A DNA stretch of 64,000 nucleotides from Eutreptiella sp. 'Long Island Sound 2002'. Lineage: Eukaryota > Euglenozoa > Euglenophyceae > Eutreptiales > Eutreptiaceae. The stretch covers positions 169,225,031 through 169,289,030 of the forward strand of contig OZ038380.1 of assembly GCA_964036045.1 (NCBI GenBank), read 5' to 3'. The notes beneath the pieces are model-generated. The model did not search any database, was not told where the DNA came from, and was given only the letters and a program-made list of their open reading frames with translations. Numbering within the stretch: position 1 is the stretch's first letter; the number at the start of each line of letters is the position of its first letter. Below are positions 48,833-59,534 of this stretch, one piece after another. The position numbers and the translations under genes were made by a program.

Positions 48833-50441
48833 GCTGGCCACCAATGTGGAAGCGGCCATGGACATCTCGCCACCGGACATCAGCACGTCATCCTCGCGGA
48901 GACACCGGTCTAAGTTGGTGGTGCCAGTGGAGGTGGCCGAGAAGGGCCTGGGGGACACGGGGGCCATTGACATACCGGACAGTGTCTGGGATGCCATGGC
49001 TCCGGCTAATTTCCTGTGGGCCTCTGAGGGCACCCCCCCCCAGCCATTTTCGTCGGACCCGCCGTTGGTTGCACTTGTTCACACCCTGTTGGGGCAGCAG
49101 CTTGTTGCGGTTTCCCCGTCGCAAAAACCGCCGAATGCAAGGGCGTATGTCCAGCACAAGAATGAGCACAAGTGCTCCCTGATCTTACCCATGCTGGACC
49201 TGAATGCCCGCTGTGTGGACCCCCTGCCATTTAAATTGCCCACATTGGATGGGCTGGCACACCTGCTGCAATTGTGCGCACTGCGTAGGGAGCAATTGTT
49301 TTACTGCACCCTTGATATAAGCAACCACTTTTGGAGCTGTCGGCTGCCCCCACCGCTGCGCGACAGCATCAGGGTGGGGGTGGGGGGGCGGGTGTACGCA
49401 CTGTAGTCCCTGCCATTCGGTTGGAAGCACAGTCCCTCCATGGCGCAAGCCATTTTGGCAGCATTCCTTGTAGAATATTTCCCAGGGTCGGTGGTGGTGA
49501 TCCGATATGCAGATGATGTGTTGGTGGCAGGCAGGCACTCCAGCTCGGTCCGTCAGCAGGCACTGCGTATGAAGGCAGATTTAGAAAAGGCCGGTTGGGT
49601 GGTCAGCCCGAAGTCCTCCCTGGACCCCAGCGATCGCGTGAAATGGATGGGCAAGGTGGTCGGGGGAGACCAGGGAGGAGTGCAGAATGCACCAGCACTG
49701 CAGGCACACCTCGTCTGCTGTTGGCTTAGACTAGCCACCACCGGATATTCGGACAAAGCGCTGAGGCGCATGCTGGGGAAACTACAGTGGGCACTGCGGC
49801 CGGGGAGGGGGGCGCAGCCTTTCCTGGCTGGCGCGTACCGTTGGCTCAACTAGGGACCCAGTACTGCGAAGTGTACACCACCCAAGGTCCTGCGGGGCCT
49901 CCTGGAAGGCATTGCTTGTGCTTTGGTCCCATGGGTGCCACACGGCGCCCTAGGATCAACTGATACGTTTTACTGCGACGCGGCCCGACAGGGCCAGAAT
50001 TATTATGTTGGCATTTGGGGGGATTCACTGGGGATGCGTATAAAGAGGCTGCCTGATTGGGTAGCTACACAGCAAGCAGCGGAGCTGGCTGGTATTGTCG
50101 AGACAGTGCGCACGGGGGCATACAAACGGGTGCAGTTCCTGCGAATCTATGGTGACAACATGTCATCATTGTTTTCTGCCATGAAGGGCAGAGCAGCCAC
50201 GGCCTGTGATGCACAAAACAGGCTGCTGCGCCAGCTGCAGCACACTCTCCGTTGGTCTGGGGCGGTGGTTGAACTGCTGTGGGTCAAGGGAGAGTTGAAC
50301 CCCGCGGATGTACCATCCCGCTGGAGATCTTATGAATCTCCTGACGACATGCTTGTAGCAGCACTATGCACTCAAGCACGCTTGGACCAGGAGCGCGTGC
50401 ACATACCCCTGCATGTAGGGACAGTACGTTACAGAGGCTAA
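48642..50441 (+). pseudogene. RT-RNase H frame with two in-frame UAG codons
   Basis: The frame is open from 48198 (overlapping the YR ORF); the ATG at 48642 begins MKCPECGALVTDHW and is a likely start. RT motifs: LILPMLDLNARC, motif A LDISNHFW, motif B LPFGWKHSP, motif C RYADDVLV. RNase H: CDAARQG, AAELAGI, YGDNMS, NPADVPSR. It ends TAA. TAG interrupts at 49404-49406, between motif A and motif B, and at 49851-49853, before RNase H; the reading frame is otherwise unbroken with no frameshift. Either two nonsense mutations disabled this copy or UAG is read through. Both could derive from CAG by one transition. Confidence 0.8.
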
Positions 50442-50612
50442 GGGGGGGGGGGGGGGCACAGGCGCAGGGAGATCCCACAGCGGCCGCAAGGGCAACGCGT
50501 GGGAGCCACCCGGTTTTCGAGGTAGGCCAGCGCCACTATGCCCTACCCCCCCGTGCCCTCTCCCCAGTCTTTTCTAGAGACAGGGGGGGGGGGAGCCGCA
50601 CAGCGTTTTCAT

Positions 50613-50636
50613 CGGGTAGGGGCATGGACCTGAACC
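50613..50636 (+). repeat. B1 repeat of YR retrotransposon
   Basis: The 24 bp CGGGTAGGGGCATGGACCTG plus AACC are identical to 50998-51021 (B2). Confidence 0.7.
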
Positions 50637-50718
50637 CCGAGTTGTTGTCAGCAAGTGACAGGCTGTGTGTTGGGCTTGTGGTGCAGTGCATGTTTCAGTG
50701 CAGGGTGCATAACCTAAA

Positions 50719-50798
50719 CCTTAGTTTATGGATATAAACTATAGTTTAGGACTCCGACTGTGTTGCATAGTGTGTTCTTTGCACTGATGGTTGGGTCC
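50719..50798 (+). repeat. A2 repeat of YR retrotransposon
   Basis: Near-perfect copy of A1. With its left neighbour it forms two adjacent palindromic boxes, TAAACCTTAGTTTA (50715-50728) and TAAACTATAGTTTA (50735-50748), a plausible recombinase binding pair. Confidence 0.8.
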
Positions 50799-50997
50799 CC
50801 CACCCACCCACCCTTACTGGCCTTGGATCTGCTACCCCACCCAACACACCGGCCAGTGCCCTGCCCCCACCCACCCCCCCCCTCCGGGTCGCTGAATGCA
50901 TCCAGCGCCTGTGCCGCAGTACAGTCAGCTCTGCCGCCTCCGCTTTGCAAACACTGTCTACTGGAAGCAGCCTGTCTGGCTGCACATGCCCTGCCCC

Positions 50998-51021
50998 CGG
51001 GTAGGGGCATGGACCTGAACC
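50998..51021 (+). repeat. B2 repeat of YR retrotransposon
   Basis: Perfect copy of B1; I take it as the right end of the element. Confidence 0.65.
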
Positions 51022-52664
51022 ATTGTCCATTGAACATCTGCGCTAGATTGGGCCAGACGAGGCGCGTAAGAAATGTCGTTTGTTGCTCTTTGAAGATCCC
51101 GCCCTCAAAGCTCAGCCCCGGCACGAGGTAGCGGTTGGTGTGGGGCGAAACTTGTTGTTGGGTTGCGATACTGTCGGACTCTGCTCGTTTCCGTGGTGTA
51201 CATGGCTGTTAAGATCCTGTGGATACGACAGCTACCGCAATATTTGGAGGGGGCAATGGGACCACCCTTCACAAATCTATTCGCATCTGGTTGTACCTCA
51301 CCCAGGTTTGTATTCGGCGCCAGGTTGGCGACCCCTCGTATGGCCCTTGGTCCCATGTGCCACCTCATGTGTTGGTTGTTATCTTGTGGGCTTTGCTGCT
51401 TTGCTGTGCTAGCAGACAGGTGGCAGGTGATCTTGGGTGAGTTTCCCAGCAGGTGCACGCAGTGCCCACGCGGTGCCCACGCAGTGCAACAACTTGGCCT
51501 TTGCCCCCACCTCACCAAACAATTTGGAGTACCTTCTTGCCGTGTCTAAGAATTTGGCCCATCCTTTGCACCCAGTTCATGACGATGGCAAGGGTGGTGG
51601 TTGGAAGTGGTGCGAGTGAGATTTTGTGTTGTTGAATTCTCATATTTTGGCTTATACAAGGTGCCTTGCAGAGAAGGTTTGCGGTCTAGTGCGGTCTACT
51701 TGGGGGACCTCCCAAGGTGGGGATAAACTTGGGGCTAGAGATAAGATACTGAATACAAAGGTAGCGCGCCGGGCATGCGCCAGGCAAACATTCCCCCCAA
51801 TTTGTAGCAGTATTGTGTGTAACACTGCTTGCATGAATTGTGTAAATGTATGGTAAGCAGGTAACTGTAAATGTAAGGTGAGCAGAGTTCAATCAGGAGC
51901 AAGATTTGTATTCCCTTGGGTGGGGCAGCAGTTTTGGTGGCTAATTTAGAGTTGAATTACATTGTTATGCAAGAAAATGCTAAATTTATCGCCATTTTCC
52001 CGCAATTTTCCCGCAGTTGGATCCCCCCCCCCCCTCCGGACCGCAATCCCCCCCCCCTGCACATTGCATTGCACATGTGGGACCCTCGTTTGAACTACAT
52101 GTGCCACTCTTTGATGTGGGCTGCTGCCCGAGAGCTGATTTTGAACTTGGTGTGCTAGACACAAAAAAAATGATGCAACTTGTGTATTGTGCACCCGGGT
52201 TACAGCAAAAAATGTACGTGTGTTACGCTTTTTTTGGTAAGTGGATTTGCATAAAAAAAAGTGTATACGATTTGTAGCAACAAAAAAGTACGTACATTAG
52301 GCTTGTTTCGGTTCGCGGGTTTACAAACAAAAAAAAGTGTACACATTTTGCAATAAAAGAATTACACACATTACGTACATAAAAAAAACAGAAATTGTAT
52401 GTGCATTATAGCACCCCGAGATGGCAAGATTTATCCAGAGGGTTTAGTAGTGTCTGCTGTGTAGAATACCTGATTCATGTTGTTTTAACCTTTGTTATTG
52501 TGCATTTGACCGTCGTCGTGCCTGTGAAATTGATCCTGGTGAGACCGGGCTTGTCGATAGATGGTGTCGAACTGTGGTTGGCAGTGCTCCGTAGTCAAGG
52601 CATCTGAACTGTCATCAGGGGTTGCATTTTGTATTGCGAAGACGGCCCCGCGGACCGTTTGCAG
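51022..52664. other. Non-coding, repeat remnants
   Basis: No gene is supported. 51690-51800 is the partner of 18345-18470. 52150-52400 is A/T-rich with AAAAAAAGTGTA-type runs, unlike the rest of the window. Confidence 0.5.
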
Positions 52665-52788
52665 AGGATGGGGCTCAACGATGGGGTCCACCGGGACCGG
52701 AAGGCGCAGGAGCAGCAGTTGCTGCGGATCGCCCGGGAGTTCCAAAAGCGGGAGGAAGACAAACAGATCAGCCTCTTCAACTGCATAG
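52665..52788 (+). CDS. Exon, coiled-coil gene G
   Basis: After CCGTTTGCAG the frame reads RMGLNDGVHRDRKAQEQQLL, a stretch RIAREFQKREEDKQ and ISLFNCI, ending ATAG|GTTTGC with one base over (phase 1). It is highly charged and helical, with composition sharply different from the A/T-rich DNA just upstream. The next supported exon (59535) enters with two bases, so the phases agree and a GCC codon would span the junction. The function is unknown; like gene A it looks like a coiled-coil protein. Confidence 0.5.
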
Positions 52789-52968
52789 GTTTGCCCCGCC
52801 GCCCTGCCCTCCATGGCCCTCACCCCACGGCCTTACCCGGTGTCGCCACACTACCATCGTTTGCAAGCAGGCAGAACGTACCGCATTGCAATGGATTGGT
52901 GTTGTGTGATGCCTTGGCCATGTTGACCACTGCAGTTATGTAAAAGCAACACAGCACTGGGTACAGTG

Positions 52969-53099
52969 TCAGATCCGCTATCACAGCCACCGATCATCGT
53001 AGCACTGGACAACTCTGAACCTTGATTCCGGGAGGTTACCTCGAGTACTGTCAAGTGAGCAGGCTGCGCCAGCTCATCCTTGTCTGAGCCAAGAAAAAA
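52969..53099 (+). mobile_element. Retroposed small RNA, family S1 copy 2
   Basis: The core matches copy 1 (ACAACTCTGAACCTTGATTC .. GCGCCAGCTCATCCTTGTCT) and ends in an A-run of about 10. It is flanked by a diverged 27-bp direct repeat, AAAAGCAAC(A/G)CAGCACT.., at 52942-52968 and 53100-53126. About 30 extra bases precede the core. Confidence 0.75.
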
Positions 53100-53126
53100 A
53101 AAAGCAACGCAGCACTATGTACTGTG

Positions 53127-55260
53127 ATGCAATGTGATACAACAGCTCCCCCCCGTTGCACAAGCACAACTACCCTGTGAAACGGTCGTTTTTAAAACCA
53201 TGTCTTATTTTGCCTATTCAAAGTCCCCCTTGCGCAAGCACCGCTACCCAGTGAGACCGTCGTTTTTTGTGCCGTTGTTGGTGCCTGCCACCGGGGGGGC
53301 GGGGGGTACAACAGCTCTTGCTGCGATCCCATGTCTGGGCTACAGGTCTTCTGTAGCAATGGGGTGTCCGTTTCCAGAGAGCGTCGAGGGCGTCAGTGCT
53401 GAAGTAAGAATCCGCAAACCGGGTCCCATGTGCAGTACTGTGGCGTACCGATGGGTGGTACATGGGCCCGAACAAATCAGAACCGCGATGCAATGCGGCA
53501 CAGCACAGCCCCGTACGTGTGTCAGTCCATTGCAATGCACTCTTGCATGCGCATACGCACACTCACACTGCGGACGCTCGTACGCCCACGAAGGCCCCCA
53601 ACCACACACACACGCGTGCATCACAGGCCAAACGCCGCTGACCCCCGAGGAAGTGCAAGGTGTGTCCTCGCGGGCGTTGGGAGGGTGCTGCGCGTGGAGC
53701 ATTGGTCCAAATTTGTATATACCTAGTAACCTAGTAAGAAATTTTTTTTAAATTTTTTTTGCTTTTTTTGGGTAGTAAGAAAAACTTTTTAAAAAAAAAT
53801 TTTAAAATTTTTTTAACTAGGCTTTACTACATTTTACCAGGTTTTACTACATTTTACCAGGTTTTACTACATTTTACCAGGTTTTACTACATTTTACCAG
53901 GTTTTACTACATTTTACCAGGTTTTACTACATTTTACCAGGTTTTACTACATTTCACCAGGTTTTACTACATTTCACCAGGTTTTACTACGGCGCGTACT
54001 ACGTTTTACCAAATGCCCGGGTTCAGGCCAGCAATCGGCCGACCACGGTTTGCAGTATGGCAGCAGGATGGGACACCCGTTACCCCCCTGCCACTCCTCA
54101 TTTTTGTGGCAAGCTTCTCCGATGTTGGCCATACGTCGCGTGGAGGTTGGGTATGCCCTTTTCCGGCAGAGCTATGAGGCAGTTTGGTTATATGACTGTT
54201 TTGATGAAATGTGTCGTCTGGTGGCACATGTAGGAGGTGGTCCACCTGCGAATGGGCGCCGTTCCAGCGGAAGTCATTTTCTATCATCAGACTGATATTT
54301 TATCTATTCAGGCCGAACATGCCCCCGCGTAACCCCCCTTGGGCCTTGTGTGCATGGACCACCCCGCGCACCGACCAAGCCCATGGTCACGCGGCGCTTT
54401 TTGCCGCGGTATTTTCTCCTCCTTTACGGAAGGGCATATTGTTGATTGTGTGCACCTGCGCGGCAGAATGCGAGTTGGACTTTGGTTGAGGCTTGCGGAA
54501 CGAAATCTGCGGCACGGGGGGCATGAGGGCAGTCGATGCCAAAAAACGTGCGGTACACACATCTTTTTGTGGACCCGAATGTACCCGATGTTCACAGAAG
54601 GGAACGCTGTTTTCCATCGGTGGTCCACTCATGACCTTGTGGCTGCCACTGTCCAGGGCCCTGGCACCGATGCTGGGCCTCGTCCCAGCACCATCCCTGT
54701 GCTAAAGTCGGTCGCATGTCCCCGCCCGTTCTAGTCGGGGACACTCACAGCCCTGTCCGGAGGGGGGGGGGGGGCACGGCCGAGTACGGAGAGAGACCTC
54801 TGCGAAGCAAAGCAAACACAGGCAAGCAAGGGATCAGACCTTCAATGGCATTCAATACCCCGCCAGGGCTGGTGAAAATTTTACTTTGGGGGGGGGGGGG
54901 GGGGGGCTTGGAGCCCCCCCCCCCAAATTCAAACATGGAACACCACATACACGCCACGACCCGGACTCAGTATCATGTGAGCAGTGTGCCCAGGCGATAA
55001 AGCCCAGAACCGAGCCCCACAGCTCTGACCCCAGCCAGGGAGGCAGGGACCTGGAACTATGTGGAACACAAGCAAGGCCAGTGGCCAGACGAACACGTGA
55101 TGAACTGAGAGAGCAATGAAGGCCATGGGGCAGGCGCGGCTGGAGCGACAGTGACGGGTCCACACCTGACCTATTGAGGCCCTAATTCAGGGAGGGGGGG
55201 TTAGCGGAAAGGGGGCACCAAGGGCCACAAGCTTATTTCCTCAGTGCAAATATCGGAAAA
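53127..55260. other. Non-coding, with T-rich and minisatellite blocks
   Basis: No gene is supported. 53150-53270 holds two copies of the GCAAGCAC..CCCTGTGA/CCAGTGAGACCGTCG motif related to 21.0-21.2 kb. 53730-53820 is A/T homopolymer-rich. 54040-54300 has a short open frame (YALFRQSYEAVWLYDCFDEM) without recognisable relatives. Confidence 0.45.
53821..53990 (+). repeat. 20-bp minisatellite, about 8.5 units
   Basis: Perfect to near-perfect tandem GTTTTACTACATTTTACCAG units (the last ones CATTTCACCAG), ending in GTTTTACTACGGCGCG. It is A/T-rich, in contrast to the GC-rich setting, and opens a spurious ORF. Confidence 0.95.
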
Positions 55261-55899
55261 TCACCCCGAAGAGAGGTTGTTAGATCAAGCGCAGGCGCGT
55301 GCGTCGTATACCCCCCCTTTTTGGGGGTCATTCGCGTAGCATACCCCAAGGCATGATATTGGATGTCCAACCCCTTGTAAATTCATTATTTTGCCCAATA
55401 AGACCATCCCAATGGTTTTTTTGATTCTGAGGCCTCTATCCCCTAAAACTGGATATCATTTTTTTGAGGGGGGGGGGGGTGGGGGTGGGGCCAGGGGGTG
55501 GGGGGGGGGGGCTCAAAAGTTTTCGCTCAGAAGGCTCCAAGCAGTGGGGAGACAAATTGCTTTCACACCACTGCCGGTCGAATGGTCACGCAGCCGACGC
55601 ACTATTTTCGGTCAGCGGTTCGAATCCTGGTCGGCCACCTGCCGGCAGCGTCGGCGGTGCCACAGTCGCCCCACCAGGGTTCGAACCGCCGACCAAAAAT
55701 TCTGCCGTCGGCTGCATTACCATTCGGCCGCTGCTTGCCCTGAGGCGAAGGATCTCCCCACTGCTTGGGGCCGCGTCTGCCACCGACAAAAAACCCAAAC
55801 TGCGTGTTTCTGTCTGACTGACTGCTGGCCTGGCTAAGGGACTGATTGGCTGACTGTCAGCCTCTCTTCGAGGTGCACTGCCGAAGGCAGTAGAATTTT
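55261..55899 (+). mobile_element. Foldback repeat with tRNA-like arms, copy 2
   Basis: Same structure as 27001-27617. The arms of about 100 bp run from CCAAGCAGTGGGGAGA (about 55539) to TCTCCCCACTGCTTGG (about 55770). The left arm carries GGTTCGAATCC and the right arm, on the other strand, GGTTCGAACCC with TGGTAATGCAGCCGACGG. Both B boxes are intact here. A conserved tail follows (TGACTGACTGCTGG .. CTCTTCGAGGTGCACTGCCG). Confidence 0.75.
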
Positions 55900-58087
55900 G
55901 GCTCCCACTTGCTGATGGGGTGGGGGGGGGGGGTGTATTAGAATGGTTGACAACCAGAGGAGGAGCCCCCCCCCCCCCCTTTGGAGTGACACAGTGATAG
56001 GGACAGGGACAGACTGTGACAGTGCCAGCGGTTTTGTCATGGAATATGCATGACAAACCTGGAAAAAAGAGAGCCGGCCCTTGGAGCCCCCCTTGGGGGG
56101 GGGGGGGCGGGTTGGAAAAGGGGCTCTAAGGGCCTCTCATCCCCCCAAAAGAACTTTTCGGGAGCGTGGGCCGTACTTTTGGCCAAGCTCTTCAGCTGTC
56201 TGTGCACCCATCGGAGGGCCCTTTGCGACAAAGTTGCTGCTCTGTCACTTGGTTCTAGTGTAGTCTGAGCACTTGCGGATATGATGAAGCGGGCGTGTAG
56301 GGGCTCAACAGACCACCCTGCCTCTGCCTTCCACGTGGGTGAAGAGACGCAAGTTAGCGTTTGAGGTTCCAGTGGATGGAAGGATGGGGCTAGTAGGAGT
56401 CCGTGGTTCCCCTTGAGTGGGCCCCAGAAGCCCGAAACAGAAAGTGCTGTCAAGTCACCGGCCCACACATGGAGCACAACGGCGTAGGCGGCGAGGATTT
56501 GGAGGGGTTTTGACGTTTTGCCAGTCGCGCAGGGGGGCAGCACCACGGCTGTGCCGCACCACATGGGGGCGTTTTGCGCGCTATGCCCGTGCTGTGCACA
56601 AAGTTTGTGCAGGACCATGCCTAGCCTGCATAATAGTGCCTAGTACCCGTAACAATGAGCCTTGTTATGCATTTATATGAGTTGCATGCATGCCTTGCCC
56701 TCATTTCTAGTGCATTGGTATGTGTTGGTGTGCATCCTTTCCTATCGGTTCGTGGTATCTGTTTCAAGATTCGCCCAATACGTATCCAGTACTCTACTGT
56801 AAGTGCAGATAGTTCTGATTCATTCTCCTCATGAGCCGGCAGCACAGAAATCCCATCGCGAAGCAAGAAGTATCGCCGTGTGGCTGTGCATAGCCGAAAG
56901 GAGGTTGTGGATGTGGTGCCATGTCGAGTGATGCATGTCCTGTACGTATGCTAAGCGAAGGGGAGTACAGCGTTCACACTTCGAGTTAAGGACAAACTTT
57001 GTTCTTGCCTTTTTTTGCATGTGTCTTTGCTGTGGCTGGGTACACTGGCATCTCTTATGCTGGGGGTGGGGTGAAACATCAGGCTGTCCAACGTTGTGGG
57101 GGTGTAGCATGGTTTGTGTAGGCAAGAATATTGCCAATTGTAGCAAAAACCCCCAATTTCTTCCTGTCATGTGCGCGCTGTGCCCGCGCTGTGCACACAC
57201 GCCCCCCTTCGGGCCTCGGGTTTCTACCGCCGGGATCATCGGAAATCGCCGCGAAATCAGGTCTTGCGAGTTGTGTGGGGGGCAGGACCTCTCTATAGGG
57301 GGCAGCCAAAATCAGCGGTCTCGGTTGCAATCTTGGTGGGGGCGACTTGTGCCCGTGAATGTACGAGTGCAGAGCACCGGGCGCACAAAGAACTGCCTTT
57401 TATCGTAGAAGACCTCCGCACAACTGCCCGCAACTGTCGATTGGTAGTCCGTTGACCATCAACCGTCAGTTCACCATCGGTGGTTGGGGTTCAGTCGCCA
57501 GCCGCTGCCCACTGACCGCAGGTGGTTGGTGGTCAATCGGCGGCGATCCCAGACTTTCCCTGAGGAACCCTCTCCCGGAGAGGGGGGGGGGTCCCCGTGG
57601 GACCCCCCCCCTCCGAAACTCCCTCCCAAACTGTCAGACGGCGATGCGCAGGTGGGAGGCCCAAGTCGGGGCTTCAACGACCATCCAAGGGCCAAGCCGC
57701 GCTCTTTCAGCCTCAGACACTGTGCAACGACCGCAGTGCAGGGGGGGAAGGGGAGGAGGGCGGTCACACGCAAGGGGGTATTAGGGGGCGCACCGTGCGC
57801 TGTGCCAAAAGTCGGCTGTTTTCCACCCCCGGTAGCCACGGGTCCCGGGGTCCTGAACTCTGCACCCCCGATGCTGTTTTGAATGGATCGTGCACACTTC
57901 TGTAGGGGGGTGGTTTGCAGGGGTGTTCCCGGGATAAACAACGTACTGATTGGCGCTGTGCCAAAACGCCCACTTAGACTGGCCAGGCCACCGGCCAAAC
58001 GGGGAATATGCGCGTGTATGCGCATGTTTTTCGAAAACGTCTGTGTTTTGGGCCACGGCCCGCGTGTATTCTTGTGGATTGGGAGGA
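55900..58087. other. Non-coding, repeat fragments
   Basis: No gene is supported. 55935-55985 (GTATTAGAATGG plus C-run) is a fragment of the TATTAGA-type MITE family. 57780-57975 is the partner of 41880-42190. Confidence 0.5.
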
Positions 58088-58108
58088 GATTGAGATGTGT
58101 GCACTGTT

Positions 58109-58202
58109 GACAGCTCTGAACCGTGATCCCGAGAGGTTATCTCGAGTACCATGAAGTGAGCGGGCTGCGCCAGCTCATCTTGGGCTGGGGCAAAACTAAA
58201 AA
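58109..58202 (+). mobile_element. Retroposed small RNA, family S1 copy 3
   Basis: The core GACAGCTCTGAACCGTGATC .. GCGCCAGCTCATCTTGGGCT ends in CAAAACTAAAAA. It is flanked by a 21-bp duplication with one mismatch, GATTGAGATGTGTGCACTGT (58088-58108) and GATTGATATGTGTGCACTGT (58203-58223). Both hairpins are perfect: CGAGA/TCTCG and TGAGC-GGGC/GCC-A-GCTCA. Confidence 0.85.
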
Positions 58203-58421
58203 GATTGATATGTGTGCACTGTTTGATGATGGATTTGGCGGTCAAAAATTTTTTTTGGACCTGTTCTCCAAAAAAAAAAAAAAAAAGTAGGAAAGGCATA
58301 CAGCCAAAGTACAATTGATTGGCCTCTGGCCAACAGCCCGCTGGCCAGTGTATATTGCATCCTTGGTCACGTGGCGGAACATGGCTGGTCATTGCTCAAG
58401 GGGAGGGGGGGTCATCATTGG

Positions 58422-59320
58422 CGCGCCCCGGGAGGTGCCCGCCACGGGGGTGGCAACAGGGCCGTGAACAGCCAACCGGGCACGGGGCAGTCCACGTCGT
58501 ACGGAGATGTGAAATCCTCGTATGGGGGGGCAGGCAGGTGGGACAGGAGGGGGTGCACGACATGGGCACCCAGGAGCGCCACCAGACAGGGGGAGGAGCA
58601 ACACAGACACACAGAACGCGGGAGCCACACCAGGAGGGACAAGGGCGGGCACAGCAGACAAGGAGGAGGGGCACAAGGAGGAGGGGCACAGCAAGGCGGG
58701 AGAGGCAACCGGAACAGCGGGAACAGGGCACCAGAATGGAGGGGATGGGAGAGCGTGCGCATGGGAGGCAGCGACAATAAAGGGGATGGCTTGGCCAGCC
58801 AACCCCGTCGCTACCGGGTGCCAGGGCAACCCCTGCTCAACCGGCATCAGGTGGGGGGTGTCTCCCGCAGCCCAGATGGGCTGTTTGCGCAACAAGAGTG
58901 GGAGCCCATCAGGGGCAGACCAGCCATGAGGGGGAAAACATATGGTGGACGGCCCGGACAGCGCGTGGAGGAACAGGGCACCTGGGCCGCACAGAAACAC
59001 AGCGAGGCAGGCTATGGACAGCCTGTGGACAGAGGTGTGTGGACAGCAAAAACAGTCAAACGACCCCGGCAACAACCAGCACATCCTCAATACGCCAACT
59101 ATTGGGCGCCGCTGACACGCAAACGGCACACCATGCCACATTCAGCACAGTCCCAACACGCCAACTACTGGGCTCCGCGACCGCGGAAACGACACCAGCA
59201 AGAGCACCGGCCGCAGCGGCCGACAGAAAGTAGCGACCCGACGCAACATGCGAAGGGAAGAACGGGTGACCGTCCAGGGCCCCGTAAAGGAGCAACAACC
59301 AGACGGAATGTCACACAGGG
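58422..59320 (+). mobile_element. Insertion ending in Rep-A copy 5
   Basis: GGTCATCATTGG occurs at 58410-58421 and 59321-59332, bracketing 899 bp that end exactly with the Rep-A 3' end (GACGGAATGTCACACAGG). This is the best evidence for where a Rep-A element starts and stops. The interior is Gly/Arg/Gln-rich in one open frame (58371-59405), resembling a Gag-like low-complexity protein, but without zinc knuckles or other domains. A 12-bp duplication suggests retroposition. Confidence 0.55.
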
Positions 59321-59534
59321 GGTCATCATTGGACAGCCCTGGTACCAGCCGGCAACGCCTCGCCAGCGCTCCTGGCCTGGACCCCCCCCCCCAAAACAAA
59401 AATAAAACCAAGACCACTGCGCACGCCCGCACACTCACTCAGCGTATGGCACCCCCAACCCCACCCCCGCGAAGCCCAGAAGGGCGTCTGCGCACCCCAG
59501 GGCCCGCCTCCTGCTGCCGGCGCCCTCTCCCCAG

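Larger units (their letters stand above)
45951..51021 (+). mobile_element. Tyrosine-recombinase retrotransposon with split repeats
   Basis: The unit contains gag, tyrosine recombinase (YR) and RT-RNase H frames in that order, and repeats in the order A1 (45951-46030), B1 (50613-50636), A2 (50719-50798), B2 (50998-51021). Split direct repeats are typical of Ngaro/VIPER/PAT-type DIRS-like elements; a YR upstream of the RT recalls the trypanosomatid VIPER/TATE group rather than DIRS or Ngaro, where the YR is last. B1-A2 and A2-B2 are not contiguous here (gaps of 82 and 199 bp). No integrase, protease or LTR is present. Confidence 0.8.

Noticed and set aside
45951-50798. LTR retrotransposon with 80-bp LTRs
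   Set aside because: Repeats are too short, a tyrosine recombinase replaces the integrase, and a second interleaved repeat pair exists.
53759-54295. 178-codon ORF rich in YYILPGF repeats
   Set aside because: Generated by the 20-bp A/T-rich minisatellite.
54880-54930. G-run/C-run inverted pair as a transposon end
   Set aside because: Only homopolymers pair; no specific terminal sequence or duplication.
58371-59405. 344-codon Gly/Arg-rich ORF as a gene
   Set aside because: It spans the edges of an insertion flanked by GGTCATCATTGG and runs into Rep-A; no zinc knuckle or domain was seen.
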